This document shows, in pieces, positions 47,742 through 56,062 of a stretch of DNA of 64,000 nt. Position 1 is the stretch's first letter; each line of letters opens with the position of its first letter. Source of the DNA: Lentzea alba (lineage in GTDB: Bacteria; Actinomycetota; Actinomycetes; Mycobacteriales; Pseudonocardiaceae); the NCBI RefSeq assembly GCF_011067745.1, contig NZ_JAAMPJ010000004.1:372001-436000 (forward strand), in the 5' to 3' direction. The notes below the pieces were generated by a model, which was not told the origin of the DNA, ran no database searches, and worked only from the letters and a program-made list of their open reading frames with translations. The position numbers and the translations under genes are program-made.

Positions 47742-50633
47742 GTGGGGGACAACACAACCGGTTTGCACGCGGTGCCGCGGCCGCTCGACGTCGAGCTGCC
47801 CCGCCTGCGCTTGGTCGACCGGCTGCGCCAGCGCTGGACCCGTCCGGTCACGCTGGTCGTCGCCGGGCCGGGGTTCGGCAAGACCACCGCCCTGGCCCAA
47901 GCCGTCCGCGCGAACCTGCTCGAACCCCGCGGCATCGACGCCTGGGTCACCTGCGGGCCGGACCACGAGGACGCGACCCGGCTCGCACGCGCGATCCTCG
48001 ACGCTCTAACCGGTGACCCCGGCCAGGAACCCACCGCCCGCGAGGTCCTCGCGGCCCTCTACCGCAAGGCCCCGCTCGACGTCTGCCTGCTGTTCGACGA
48101 CGTGCACGAGATCCCCGACGGCTCACCGGGGGCGACACTGCTCGAAGCCGTCACCCGCGCCCTGCCCGACACCGCGCACCTGGTGCTGTCCGGCCGGGAC
48201 GTACCGGCTCTCCGGCTGGCCAGAAGGGAAGCGGCCGGCGAGGTGGCCGCGATCGGAACCGCCGACCTGGCCTTCACCGACGCCGAAACAGCCGCACTGG
48301 CCAGGAGGTTCGGCCGCGAGCTCGACGAGGACCTGAACGGCTGGCCCGCCCTCATCAGACTGTCCCTCACCGCCGGCCCCGCCGGTTCGTGGCGATATGC
48401 GGCGGAAGAGGTGGTGAGCGGACTCACCGAACGAACCCGCACGGCGTTGGCCGCACTGGTGACATTGGGCTGCGCGACCGAGGAGGAAGCCAGCGCGGTC
48501 GCCGGGGCGCCCGCCGGCCTGGAACACCTCGCCAGGTCGGTTCCGCTGGTCACCCGCCTGGACGACGGCAGATACCGCGCCCACGACCTGTGGGCGGGGC
48601 TGGTGCCGACAGATCATCTGCGCGCCAGAGCGGTCGAGGTGCTGGTGGCGCGCGGCGAACTGGCCGGAGCCGGACGGGTGGCCTGCCGGGCAGGCGACTG
48701 GCACCTGCTCGGCGACCTCGCGATCGAGTTGGTGCGCACCACGCTGTCGGTGCTGCCCCGCACGACCGCCCGGCGCTGGCTGGAGGCGGTTCCGCACCAA
48801 CATGCCGACGAACCGGCGTTCCTGTTGCTCAAAGCCGCGGTGATGCACGCGAGCGACTTCACCGACCCGTCGATCGACTGCCTGGTGGACCGCGCCTGCG
48901 CCAAGATGCTCGAAACAGGCGATCACGACGCGGCGGCGGTGGCACTGGGGCAGGCCGTGATCACGGCGCACTCCAGGGGAGACCTGCCCAGGCTCGCGGT
49001 GGTGGCTCAACGGGCGCAACAGCTGACGGCATCGTCACCCGTGCTGAGGCTGTTGCGGCACAGCGTTGCCGGGGTGCTCGCCGAACTGGCGGGCGACCCG
49101 GAGGCGGCACTCGTCCACTTCGCCCAGGCACCCACGACCGAGGTGCCGAAGGCGCTGTCGGTGTCCACGACCCGGTTCCACGTCCACTGCCTGTCGATGT
49201 GCGGCCGCGGTCAGGACGCCGCCGAGCTCGCCGAACGAATGCTGGACGACGACCTGGCGAGCCATCACGCCGCCGCGGCCCGCTGGTTCGACGGCGAACC
49301 TGTCGAGTTCCAGGCGGGAAACGCGGACAGCACCGCGCGAGGTGAGTTCGTCGCGCGCGCTTTGCACACGGTCATCGCCGCGTCGTTCGGTGAGACCACA
49401 CCCGAAGTGATCGCCGGCCAGGACAATCCGCGCGACGCGGTGCTGGCCTGTGCGGCGCAAGCGGCGGTGGCCGTCGTGCGCGGTGAGGAGGACCTGGCCC
49501 GCGACATCTACGAACAGCACCTGGCGCGGTGGCCCGCCGACATCAAGCTCGCCGAGCGGCACCTGCGCCGATTCCTGACGTTGGGCTACGTGCTCAGCGA
49601 CGAGCTCAGAGAGCGGTGGGACAACACGGATCTGGGCCCGTCGCACCACAAGGCACGAGCGGCCGCACGCGCGTTCATCAACGCCAGGAACGGAGATCCC
49701 CGCACGGACCTGCCGGAAGCGCACGCTCTCTGCTTCCTCCCGCTGCCGTGGTCGGCGGAGCTCGCCACCCGCCTGGCCGCGACGGGCAGGACGAAACTGG
49801 GCACCTGGCTGGCGGAACGGGTCGGTCCGGCGGCGCACCGCCGGTTCCGCGAACTCGCCCGCGACCCGGACCTCGCCGGCGGCGCCCTCAAACTGCTCGC
49901 TACCGTGCCCACGCCGCCGGACCACCCGATCGGCATCGAGGTGCTCGGGCCGATGCGCGTCACCCGCAACGGTGTCGCGACGGACGCTCCCGAACTGCGC
50001 CGCGCACGGGTCCGTCAGCTGCTGGGCCTGCTCGTGCTGCGACCGGTGCTCAACCGGGACCAGGCGATGGACCTGCTGTGGCCCGAACTCGATCCCGCCA
50101 GCGCCGCGCGGAACCTGCGCGTGACGATGACTCACCTCAGACGGCTCCTGGAACCCGAACGCGCCGGCGGCGAGGCCAGCTACTGCCTGCGCAGCGACGG
50201 CGACACGATTCGTCTCGTCCGCAGCGACGTGCTGAGCGTGGACCTGTGGTCGTTCCAGGAGCTCAGCGACGCGGATCGGCTCGACGAGGCGGTCGCGCTG
50301 TGGCGTGGGGAACCGCTCGCCGAGCTGATGGACCTGTGCGAGGCAGAGATCGCGCAGATCAGGGCCAGGCACGTGCACAACCTGCTGGCGTTGGGCGAAC
50401 TGCGGCTCGTCACCGCGGATCCGGCCCAGGCGGGGCGGCTGGCCGACCGCGCGCTGGCGCTGGAACCGTTCGAGCCGCGCGGTCACCGGCTCGCGCTCGC
50501 GGCCGCGCTGCGCGCACGGAATCCACAAAGGACTGTGCGGACCCGTGCGCGCGTGCTGGACTCGTTGCGGCAGCTCGGGGTACGCCCCGATCCCGCCACG
50601 GAGATCCTGCTGCGGCAGTCGGTCAGCAGCTGA
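47742..50633 (+). CDS. Large STAND-ATPase regulator with C-terminal winged helix and BTAD domain
   Basis: A 963-residue cytoplasmic regulator. The N-terminal NTPase has Walker A GPGFGKTT (42-49) and Walker B CLLFDDVHE (about 115-123), as in MalT-like STAND proteins. A long helical repeat region (about 330-710, TPR-like) follows. The C-terminus has a winged helix (IEVLGPMRVTRNG to LRVTMTHLRRLLEP, about 727-805) and a BTAD domain (about 820-960). The DNA-binding part is thus C-terminal, opposite to AfsR-type SARPs. GTG at 47742, 37 bp after the metK terminator. It ends convergently, overlapping the first RTX-like gene by 11 bp. Ligand and targets unknown. Confidence 0.8.
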   Translation: MGDNTTGLHAVPRPLDVELPRLRLVDRLRQRWTRPVTLVVAGPGFGKTTALAQAVRANLLEPRGIDAWVTCGPDHEDATRLARAILDALTGDPGQEPTAREVLAALYRKAPLDVCLLFDDVHEIPDGSPGATLLEAVTRALPDTAHLVLSGRDVPALRLARREAAGEVAAIGTADLAFTDAETAALARRFGRELDEDLNGWPALIRLSLTAGPAGSWRYAAEEVVSGLTERTRTALAALVTLGCATEEEASAVAGAPAGLEHLARSVPLVTRLDDGRYRAHDLWAGLVPTDHLRARAVEVLVARGELAGAGRVACRAGDWHLLGDLAIELVRTTLSVLPRTTARRWLEAVPHQHADEPAFLLLKAAVMHASDFTDPSIDCLVDRACAKMLETGDHDAAAVALGQAVITAHSRGDLPRLAVVAQRAQQLTASSPVLRLLRHSVAGVLAELAGDPEAALVHFAQAPTTEVPKALSVSTTRFHVHCLSMCGRGQDAAELAERMLDDDLASHHAAAARWFDGEPVEFQAGNADSTARGEFVARALHTVIAASFGETTPEVIAGQDNPRDAVLACAAQAAVAVVRGEEDLARDIYEQHLARWPADIKLAERHLRRFLTLGYVLSDELRERWDNTDLGPSHHKARAAARAFINARNGDPRTDLPEAHALCFLPLPWSAELATRLAATGRTKLGTWLAERVGPAAHRRFRELARDPDLAGGALKLLATVPTPPDHPIGIEVLGPMRVTRNGVATDAPELRRARVRQLLGLLVLRPVLNRDQAMDLLWPELDPASAARNLRVTMTHLRRLLEPERAGGEASYCLRSDGDTIRLVRSDVLSVDLWSFQELSDADRLDEAVALWRGEPLAELMDLCEAEIAQIRARHVHNLLALGELRLVTADPAQAGRLADRALALEPFEPRGHRLALAAALRARNPQRTVRTRARVLDSLRQLGVRPDPATEILLRQSVSS

Positions 50634-51120
50634 CCTGGACCTCCGTGGACGCCGTGCAGAAGTCGAAGCCGGCCTCACCGTCGCCCGCGTCGCCCTCCAG
50701 GTGGGCGTTGCCGGACAGCAGGTCCATTCCGTCGCCGCCGCGCATCCGGTCGTCGCCGGGTTCGCCGTAGACCGTGTCGTGGTCGGGCCCGCCCTGGACC
50801 CTGTCGTTGCCCGCGCCGGCACAGATCAGGTCGTTGCCAGCGCCGCCGTGGAGCTCGTCGTCGCCGCCGAGACCGATGATGATGTCGTCGCCGCCCATGC
50901 CCCAGATGACGTCCGGCCCAGGGGTGCCGACGATCACGTCAGGGCCGACGCCGCCGAAGGTCACCAGCCCGGGCTTTTCGACCTCGATCGTGGGCACGGC
51001 GTTGTAGCAGTCGGCGGGCGTGGGTCTGTTCTGGAACTCCGGCGGGACCTCGTCGGCGGCCGCGACACCGGCGGTGCACAGGCCGATGGTGAGCGCCGCG
51101 GCGGCAATGCTGAGTTTCAT
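50623..51120 (-). CDS. Secreted RTX-like calcium-binding repeat protein (small)
   Basis: A 165-residue secreted protein: signal peptide about 1-22 (MKLSIAAAALTIGLCTAGVAAA), a short N-terminal region, then about eight imperfect GGxGxD nonapeptide repeats at about residues 55-140 (GPDVIVGTP, GMGGDDIIIGLGGDDELHGG, GAGNDRVQGG, GEPGDDRMRGG). These repeats usually form a calcium-binding beta-roll. Unlike true RTX toxins it has no large effector domain, and type I secretion genes are absent; the Sec signal replaces them. The end has two Cys (FCTASTEVQVSC). It is 66 bp downstream of the SARP gene, on the same strand. Confidence 0.8.
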   Translation of the reverse strand: MKLSIAAAALTIGLCTAGVAAADEVPPEFQNRPTPADCYNAVPTIEVEKPGLVTFGGVGPDVIVGTPGPDVIWGMGGDDIIIGLGGDDELHGGAGNDLICAGAGNDRVQGGPDHDTVYGEPGDDRMRGGDGMDLLSGNAHLEGDAGDGEAGFDFCTASTEVQVSC

Positions 51121-51186
51121 GGTTGTCCTCCCCTTGTCCGTGTGGTGCGTACGGAAGAAGAGTCACAACGGTGCGTTGCCCGAGCG

Positions 51187-53712
51187 CTAACCAGAGCGCG
51201 CCAGGTCGCGTTCCACGGTCGGAACGGGTGCGCCGATCTCAGCACGGATCGCCGCCGCCTCCGTTCGCAGTGACCGGTTCTGCGTGACGCCCGCCAACGC
51301 CTCCAGCACACTGGCTTGGCGCCAGCGGTCACCGAGTTCGCGGTGCAGCGTGAGGCTGCGTTCCAGCAACGACCGCGCGGTGCCGGGGTTGCCGGTGCCG
51401 TGCTCGACGACGCCGAGCAGGTTGAGTGCCCAGGCGATGCCCTCCTTGAACTCCAGTTCACCGAACGTGTCCAGCGCTTCGTCCAGCAGTTCGCGCGCCT
51501 TCGCCGCGTCGCCCCGGTACCAGGCGACGGCGCCGAGGTACGCGAGCGACGACGTGGCGCCACGTCGATCACCCAGTTGTCGCAGTGACTTCAGTGATGC
51601 CTGAAGGTCGGCCTCGGCGATGTCGAGGTCACCAGCGAGCCAGGACGTGGCACCGGCGAGCTGACGGGCGTAGACGGCATCCACCGGGTTCGACGCGCGC
51701 GCAGCTTCTTGATAGTGGTGCAGCGCCGTTTCGTAGTTGCCGCGTTCCCGTGCGACCGAGCCCAGCAGCCGGTGCAGCCTTCCGGCGAGGGCGGGGTCGG
51801 TCTCCAGCCCGTCCCGAGCGTAGCGCACGGCCTCGGCGTAGTCGCATTCCAGCAACGCCAGTGCTGCTGCTGAAGCCAAAGCCTTGCCGCGCAACGGTCC
51901 TGAGCCTCTCAGCGCGATGTTCAGCCACTGCCGGCCTTCGCGATAGTTGCCCGCACGGTGCCAATATCGTTGCAGCGCAACGACAAGACGAAGGATCTTG
52001 TCCGCGTCACCTGATGAGGTGAACCAGTCCATGGTGCGCTGGAGGTTGGCGTGCTCCACGCGTAACTCGTTGAGCAGCGTGCCGGTTGGGTCGGCCTCAG
52101 CGCGTTCGGCCAGACATAAGAAGAAGTCCGCCGCACGGGCGTGTGCACTCGACTGCTGTTCCATCGCGAACGCGTGCACGGTCTCCAGCATCGAGAAACG
52201 GGTTTCGCCCGCGACACGGGAGACCCGCACGAGCGATTTGGCGACGAGGCCCGTCAGTGCGTCGAGCGAGCTGGCCAGTGCTTCGACGAGGTCTGCCGGG
52301 AAACCTCCCGCGCACACCGCGAGATCGGCGAACAGCGTCCGTTCCGAGGACGTCAGCAGGTCGTGGCTCCAGGCGATGGCGGCGTGCAGCGGTCCCAGCA
52401 GGCCGAACCTGTCGCGCAGCCGGCGCACGATCTGGGCCGGGGTGAGGACGGAGGTGCGGGCGGCGGCCAGTTCCAACGCCAGCGGCAGGCCGTCCAGCGC
52501 GGCGCAGAGCTGGGCGATCGCCGGTGCGTCCGCGTCGGTGTAGGAGTGCGCGGCGCGGTCCAGGAACAGCCGCACGGCGTCGTAGGCGGCCAGTTCGGTC
52601 AGGGAGCGTGGGACGTCCGGGTCGGGCACGGCGAGCGGCGGGATCGGGTAGACGGCCTCGCCCGGCACTTTAAGGGGTTCACGGCTCGTGGCGAGCACAC
52701 GGAGTCTCGGGTGCGCGGTGGCGAACGCGGCGCACTGGGCGCGCAGGTGTTCGCAGTTGTCCAGCACTACCAAGGTGTTGCCGAGAGTGCTGAGCTCGCG
52801 TGTGGTGATGGTGAACGCTGCCGCGACCGCGTCGTCGACGTTGTTCGCCGAGGTCAGATCGACCACTGTGGAGGACGGCGTGACGTGCTGGGCGAGCCGG
52901 GACTTGCCGCAGCCGGCCGGGCCGGTGAGCGTCACGAGCCGCGTCTTGTCCAGCAGCCGCACGACGTCCTGGGTCTCGCGCTGCCGTCCGACCAGACCGG
53001 CGTTCTCGTCCGACGGGGGACACGTGAGGGCTTGAGCTTCGATCGCGCGCAAGCCTGGTCCGGGGTCAACGCCGAGTTCTTGCACGAGCACGGTGCGGGC
53101 TCGTCGGACCGTGCTCAACGCGTCCGCGCGTCGGCCGCCACGTAGTTGTGCGTCGGCGAGCAGCTCCCAGAAGCGTTCTCTGAGCGGATGGCTGACGACG
53201 AGCCGTTCGAGCTGGGCGGCCGCGGTTCCGTAGGCGCCGCGGCCGATTTCCTGCTGTGCCAGCGCTTCTTCGGTGCAAAGGCGTGCTTCGTGCAGCCGGG
53301 TGATCTCGGCGGATGCCCATTCGGAGACGTCGCAGTCGGCGAGGGGATCGCCGCGCCACAGCGTGAGTGCCGCACGGGGTGAGGGCGCGCGCTCGAAGCG
53401 TGTCACGTCCACGCGTGATGGATCGATCCGCAACGCATAGCCCGTGCTGGTGGTGACCAGGACGTCGGTGAGCCCGATTGCCGCCAACGCCGAACGAACG
53501 CGCGCGATGTGGCTGTGCAGCGTGCGCAACGCCGTGGGTGGAGGCTCGGTGCCCCACAACGCGTCGATGAGACGCGTTGCGGGGAGCACCGAGGGTGCGC
53601 GCATCGCCAGCAGCGCCAGGAGGGAGCGCTGGCGCGTACCGGCGAGGCGCAGCACGCCGCCTGGCCCGGTGACTTCAAGGGGCCCGAGCAGGCGGACGTC
53701 CAAAACCTCCAC
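51187..53712 (-). CDS. AfsR-type SARP regulator (wHTH-BTAD-NB-ARC-TPR)
   Basis: An 841-residue SARP. Order: OmpR-like winged helix (about 1-97; RLLGPLEVTGPGG, LHSHIARVRSAL), BTAD (about 98-230; HPLRERFWELLADAQLRGGRRADAL and ELGVDPGPGLRAIEAQ), NB-ARC ATPase with P-loop GPAGCGKS (264-271), VVLDNCEH and the LPLALELAAAR motif, then TPR-like repeats (about 570-820). Such proteins activate secondary-metabolite or secreted-protein genes through direct heptamer repeats. It lies between two RTX-like genes, all three on the same strand. The GTG at 53712 has no clear Shine-Dalgarno. Heptamer repeats occur in the upstream divergent region. Confidence 0.88.
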   Translation of the reverse strand: MEVLDVRLLGPLEVTGPGGVLRLAGTRQRSLLALLAMRAPSVLPATRLIDALWGTEPPPTALRTLHSHIARVRSALAAIGLTDVLVTTSTGYALRIDPSRVDVTRFERAPSPRAALTLWRGDPLADCDVSEWASAEITRLHEARLCTEEALAQQEIGRGAYGTAAAQLERLVVSHPLRERFWELLADAQLRGGRRADALSTVRRARTVLVQELGVDPGPGLRAIEAQALTCPPSDENAGLVGRQRETQDVVRLLDKTRLVTLTGPAGCGKSRLAQHVTPSSTVVDLTSANNVDDAVAAAFTITTRELSTLGNTLVVLDNCEHLRAQCAAFATAHPRLRVLATSREPLKVPGEAVYPIPPLAVPDPDVPRSLTELAAYDAVRLFLDRAAHSYTDADAPAIAQLCAALDGLPLALELAAARTSVLTPAQIVRRLRDRFGLLGPLHAAIAWSHDLLTSSERTLFADLAVCAGGFPADLVEALASSLDALTGLVAKSLVRVSRVAGETRFSMLETVHAFAMEQQSSAHARAADFFLCLAERAEADPTGTLLNELRVEHANLQRTMDWFTSSGDADKILRLVVALQRYWHRAGNYREGRQWLNIALRGSGPLRGKALASAAALALLECDYAEAVRYARDGLETDPALAGRLHRLLGSVARERGNYETALHHYQEAARASNPVDAVYARQLAGATSWLAGDLDIAEADLQASLKSLRQLGDRRGATSSLAYLGAVAWYRGDAAKARELLDEALDTFGELEFKEGIAWALNLLGVVEHGTGNPGTARSLLERSLTLHRELGDRWRQASVLEALAGVTQNRSLRTEAAAIRAEIGAPVPTVERDLARSG

Positions 53713-53761
53713 GAACGAGCGGATGTCTCATGGCCAACCCTGATACATCGCACGAGCGAAC

Positions 53762-54505
53762 TCACTGAACGCACATGTCGTACAAACCCTCCGTGCACGT
53801 GTCGTTGCCGCCGAGGCCGTACATCTTGTTGGGCCAGGCGTTGCCGCTCAACGTGTCGTCACCCGCGGTTCCGTAGACGTCCTGCACGTTCTTGACCTCG
53901 TCGGTCTCGCCCGGCCTGGTCGCGGTGCCCGCCGCCAGGTCGATGGTCATGCCCTCGACGTGATCGCTGAAATCGGCGCGGTCGCGCATGTTCAGCTTGG
54001 CTCCGTCGATCTTGTCGTTGCCGTAGCCGCCCTGCAGGACGTTGCCGCCCGCGTCGGTCGAGGGCTCGTCCAGCACGTCGTCGCCGTCACCGCCGTAGAG
54101 GTGGTCCGGTCCGGTGCCGCCGCTCATCGTGTCGTCGCCGTCACCGCCCTGGAGCGTGTCGGCGCCGGAACCGCCCTGCAACGAGTCGTCGCCGTCGCCA
54201 CCGTGCTGTTCGGTGGGCACGGCGCTGTCGTAGAGCACTGTGTCGTTGCGGTTGCCCAGGTAGATGACGACCTTCTGCACTTGCGCGCAGTGGACGCGTG
54301 AGGCCGACAGGCGCGTGCATCCGGTACCGGCCCGCATCGTGCCGGCATCGCTGATGGTGGTGCCGGAGACGTGGATCTGGCTGGCGCGGGCAGGCGCCCC
54401 GGTGACGACGAGCCTGCCGGCCTCGACCCGCGCGGTGGTCACGGGCTCCGGTGCGGCGGTGGTTCCAGACGCGGCGAGGGCTGCTGCGACGACGAGTTGA
54501 AGCAT
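53762..54505 (-). CDS. Secreted RTX-like calcium-binding repeat protein (large)
   Basis: A 247-residue secreted protein: signal peptide about 1-18 (MLQLVVAAALAASGTTAA), a beta-rich N-terminal domain (about 20-95), then GGDGDD-type nonapeptide repeats (about 98-165: GGDGDDSLQGGSGADTLQGG, GGDGDDTMSGG, GGDGDDVLDE, GGYGNDKIDG), an interruption, and a final repeat pair (GTAGDDTLSGN, GLGGNDTC). The ATG at 54505 has GGGGGA 5 nt upstream. It is first in the minus-strand trio with the SARP and the smaller repeat protein and is divergent from the subtilase gene. A calcium-dependent extracellular role is likely; partner unknown. Confidence 0.8.
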   Translation of the reverse strand: MLQLVVAAALAASGTTAAPEPVTTARVEAGRLVVTGAPARASQIHVSGTTISDAGTMRAGTGCTRLSASRVHCAQVQKVVIYLGNRNDTVLYDSAVPTEQHGGDGDDSLQGGSGADTLQGGDGDDTMSGGTGPDHLYGGDGDDVLDEPSTDAGGNVLQGGYGNDKIDGAKLNMRDRADFSDHVEGMTIDLAAGTATRPGETDEVKNVQDVYGTAGDDTLSGNAWPNKMYGLGGNDTCTEGLYDMCVQ

Positions 54506-54524
54506 CTGAGTCCCCCTTGAAGAC

Positions 54525-54590
54525 GTTGTGCACGTGAGTACGCGGGAGCTGTTGTGGATCGGTTGTGGCGACCGCATCCGGGACACAACC
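54525..54590. promoter_or_regulatory. Heptamer direct repeats, candidate SARP-binding site
   Basis: GTTGTGG occurs at 54551-54557 and again at 54562-54568, exactly 11 bp apart with a 4-bp spacer, which is the classical SARP operator layout. A related GTTGTGC is at 54525-54531, and an inverted copy CACAACC at 54584-54590. All lie in the 136-bp divergent region between the large RTX-like gene and the subtilase gene. CGTTGTG also occurs upstream of the small RTX-like gene (51164-51170, minus strand). Confidence 0.55.
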
Positions 54591-54641
54591 GCGCGGGTCT
54601 CTCCTTCTCGGCGTCACTGAAGTGGGAAGGGGAGGAAGACC

Positions 54642-55970
54642 ATGAGAACCGGCATGGCAGCTCTGCTCGGCGTCGTGATGGCGCTGACGGCGATGCCGCT
54701 GACCACAGCGGCCGCCCAGGAGGAACCGGAGCAGGAGATCATCGTCAAGTTCCGCGAGGGCGCGTCGCGATCCGACGCGCTGGAGAAGTCGCGGACGAGG
54801 GCCGTCGCGGACGCCGTCGACGGCGCCGAGGTGCTCGCCTCCCGCGACGCCGCGGAGTCGATCCGGGTGCTGATGGCGCGCGGTGACGTCGAGTACGCCG
54901 AGCCGAACATCGTCCTGGAGTCGACGGCCGTGCCGAACGACCCGCTGTGGCCGCAGCAGTGGCACTACTGGGAGCAGCCGGGTGGCATCGACCTGTCGCA
55001 GGCGTGGGACCAGGGGCCGTCCGGACTGGGCCAGCGGGTCGCGGTGATCGACACCGGCCGCACCTGGCACCCCGATCTGACCGCCAACTACCTCGGTGGC
55101 TACGACTTCATCAGCAACGCCGGGTTCGCCAAGGACGGCAACGGCCGCGACGCCAACCCGATGGACCAGGGCGACTGGCGGCTCGCCGGGCAGTGCGGTG
55201 CCGGTTCGGCGGCACGGCCGTCGAGCTGGCACGGGCTGCACGTCGCGGGCACCGTGGCGGCGTTGCGCAACAACGCGACCGGTGGCACGGGCGTCGCGCC
55301 GTCGGCCAAGGTTGTGCCGGTGCGCGTGCTCGGCACGTGCGGTGGCACGCTGGCCGACATCGCGGCGGGCATCCTGTGGGCGGCCGGTGGGGCTGTGGCC
55401 GGCGTTCCGGCGAACCCGCACCCGGCGAAGATCCTGAACCTGTCGCTCGGCGGCCCGTCGGCCAACTGCCCGCCGATGTTGCAGAACGTGCTCAACACGG
55501 TGCGCAACACGCACGGAGCCACCGTCATCGTCGCGGCGGGCAACGACAACGTGAACGCCGCGGGCTTCACCCCGGCGAACTGCGGTGGCGTGATCACCAC
55601 GGCGGCCACCGACCGGCAGACGAACAAGACGTCGTACTCGAACTTCGGCGCGACCGTCGAGATCTGCGCGCCGGGTGGCGAGACGTCACCCCTGGCGGCG
55701 AACGGTGTGCTGTCGACGTTGAACAGCGGCGCGACCGTGCCGGCCGCCTCGATCTACAAGCACTACCAGGGCACCAGCATGGCGTCCCCGCACGTCGCCG
55801 GTGTGGTGGCGTTGATGCAACACGCTCGGGTGCAGCAGGGCAAGGCGATGTTCACCCCCGCGCAGGCGTGGTTCTACCTGAAGGCCAAGCCGCACGCCGT
55901 CGCTGGTCAGTGCGGAAAGGGCAGGCTGGACGCTCGTGCGAGTGTCGCTGCCGCGATCGCCGCGCCCTGA
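54642..55970 (+). CDS. Secreted subtilisin-family serine protease (S8)
   Basis: A 442-residue secreted subtilase: signal peptide about 1-25, an inhibitor-I9-like propeptide (EIIVKFREGASRSDALEKS to about residue 95) and the S8 domain. Catalytic residues are Asp137 (VAVIDTGRTWHPDL), His197 (SSWHGLHVAGT) and Ser379 (GTSMASPHVAG); the oxyanion Asn is in VAAGNDN. The catalytic His motif has HGL instead of the usual HGT. AGGGGAGGAAGACC precedes the ATG. It is divergent from the RTX-SARP genes and followed by a terminator. It could process the neighbouring secreted proteins, which is inference. Confidence 0.9.
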   Translation: MRTGMAALLGVVMALTAMPLTTAAAQEEPEQEIIVKFREGASRSDALEKSRTRAVADAVDGAEVLASRDAAESIRVLMARGDVEYAEPNIVLESTAVPNDPLWPQQWHYWEQPGGIDLSQAWDQGPSGLGQRVAVIDTGRTWHPDLTANYLGGYDFISNAGFAKDGNGRDANPMDQGDWRLAGQCGAGSAARPSSWHGLHVAGTVAALRNNATGGTGVAPSAKVVPVRVLGTCGGTLADIAAGILWAAGGAVAGVPANPHPAKILNLSLGGPSANCPPMLQNVLNTVRNTHGATVIVAAGNDNVNAAGFTPANCGGVITTAATDRQTNKTSYSNFGATVEICAPGGETSPLAANGVLSTLNSGATVPAASIYKHYQGTSMASPHVAGVVALMQHARVQQGKAMFTPAQAWFYLKAKPHAVAGQCGKGRLDARASVAAAIAAP

Positions 55971-55985
55971 GTGTGAGTGTGAACG

Positions 55986-56010
55986 AGGCCCCGGTGAATC
56001 CGGGGCCTTT
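55986..56010 (+). terminator. Intrinsic terminator after the subtilase gene
   Basis: AGGCCCCGG (55986-55994) and CCGGGGCCT (56000-56008) form a perfect 9-bp stem with a TGAAT loop, followed by TTGTT. It lies 15 bp after the protease stop and separates it from the phospholipase gene. Confidence 0.85.
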
Positions 56011-56062
56011 GTTCATCCGCGGGTCTGTTCCGCGACACGTCCAGAGACTAGAAACTCCTCTC

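Noticed and set aside
50623..51120. True RTX toxin with type I secretion
   Set aside because: Only short Gly/Asp repeats are present; there is a Sec-type signal peptide, no C-terminal type I secretion signal was recognised and there are no ABC/HlyD exporter genes nearby.
47742..54505. Secondary-metabolite gene cluster around the SARP
   Set aside because: No PKS, NRPS, terpene, RiPP or tailoring genes were seen within the block; the regulators are surrounded by exported proteins instead.
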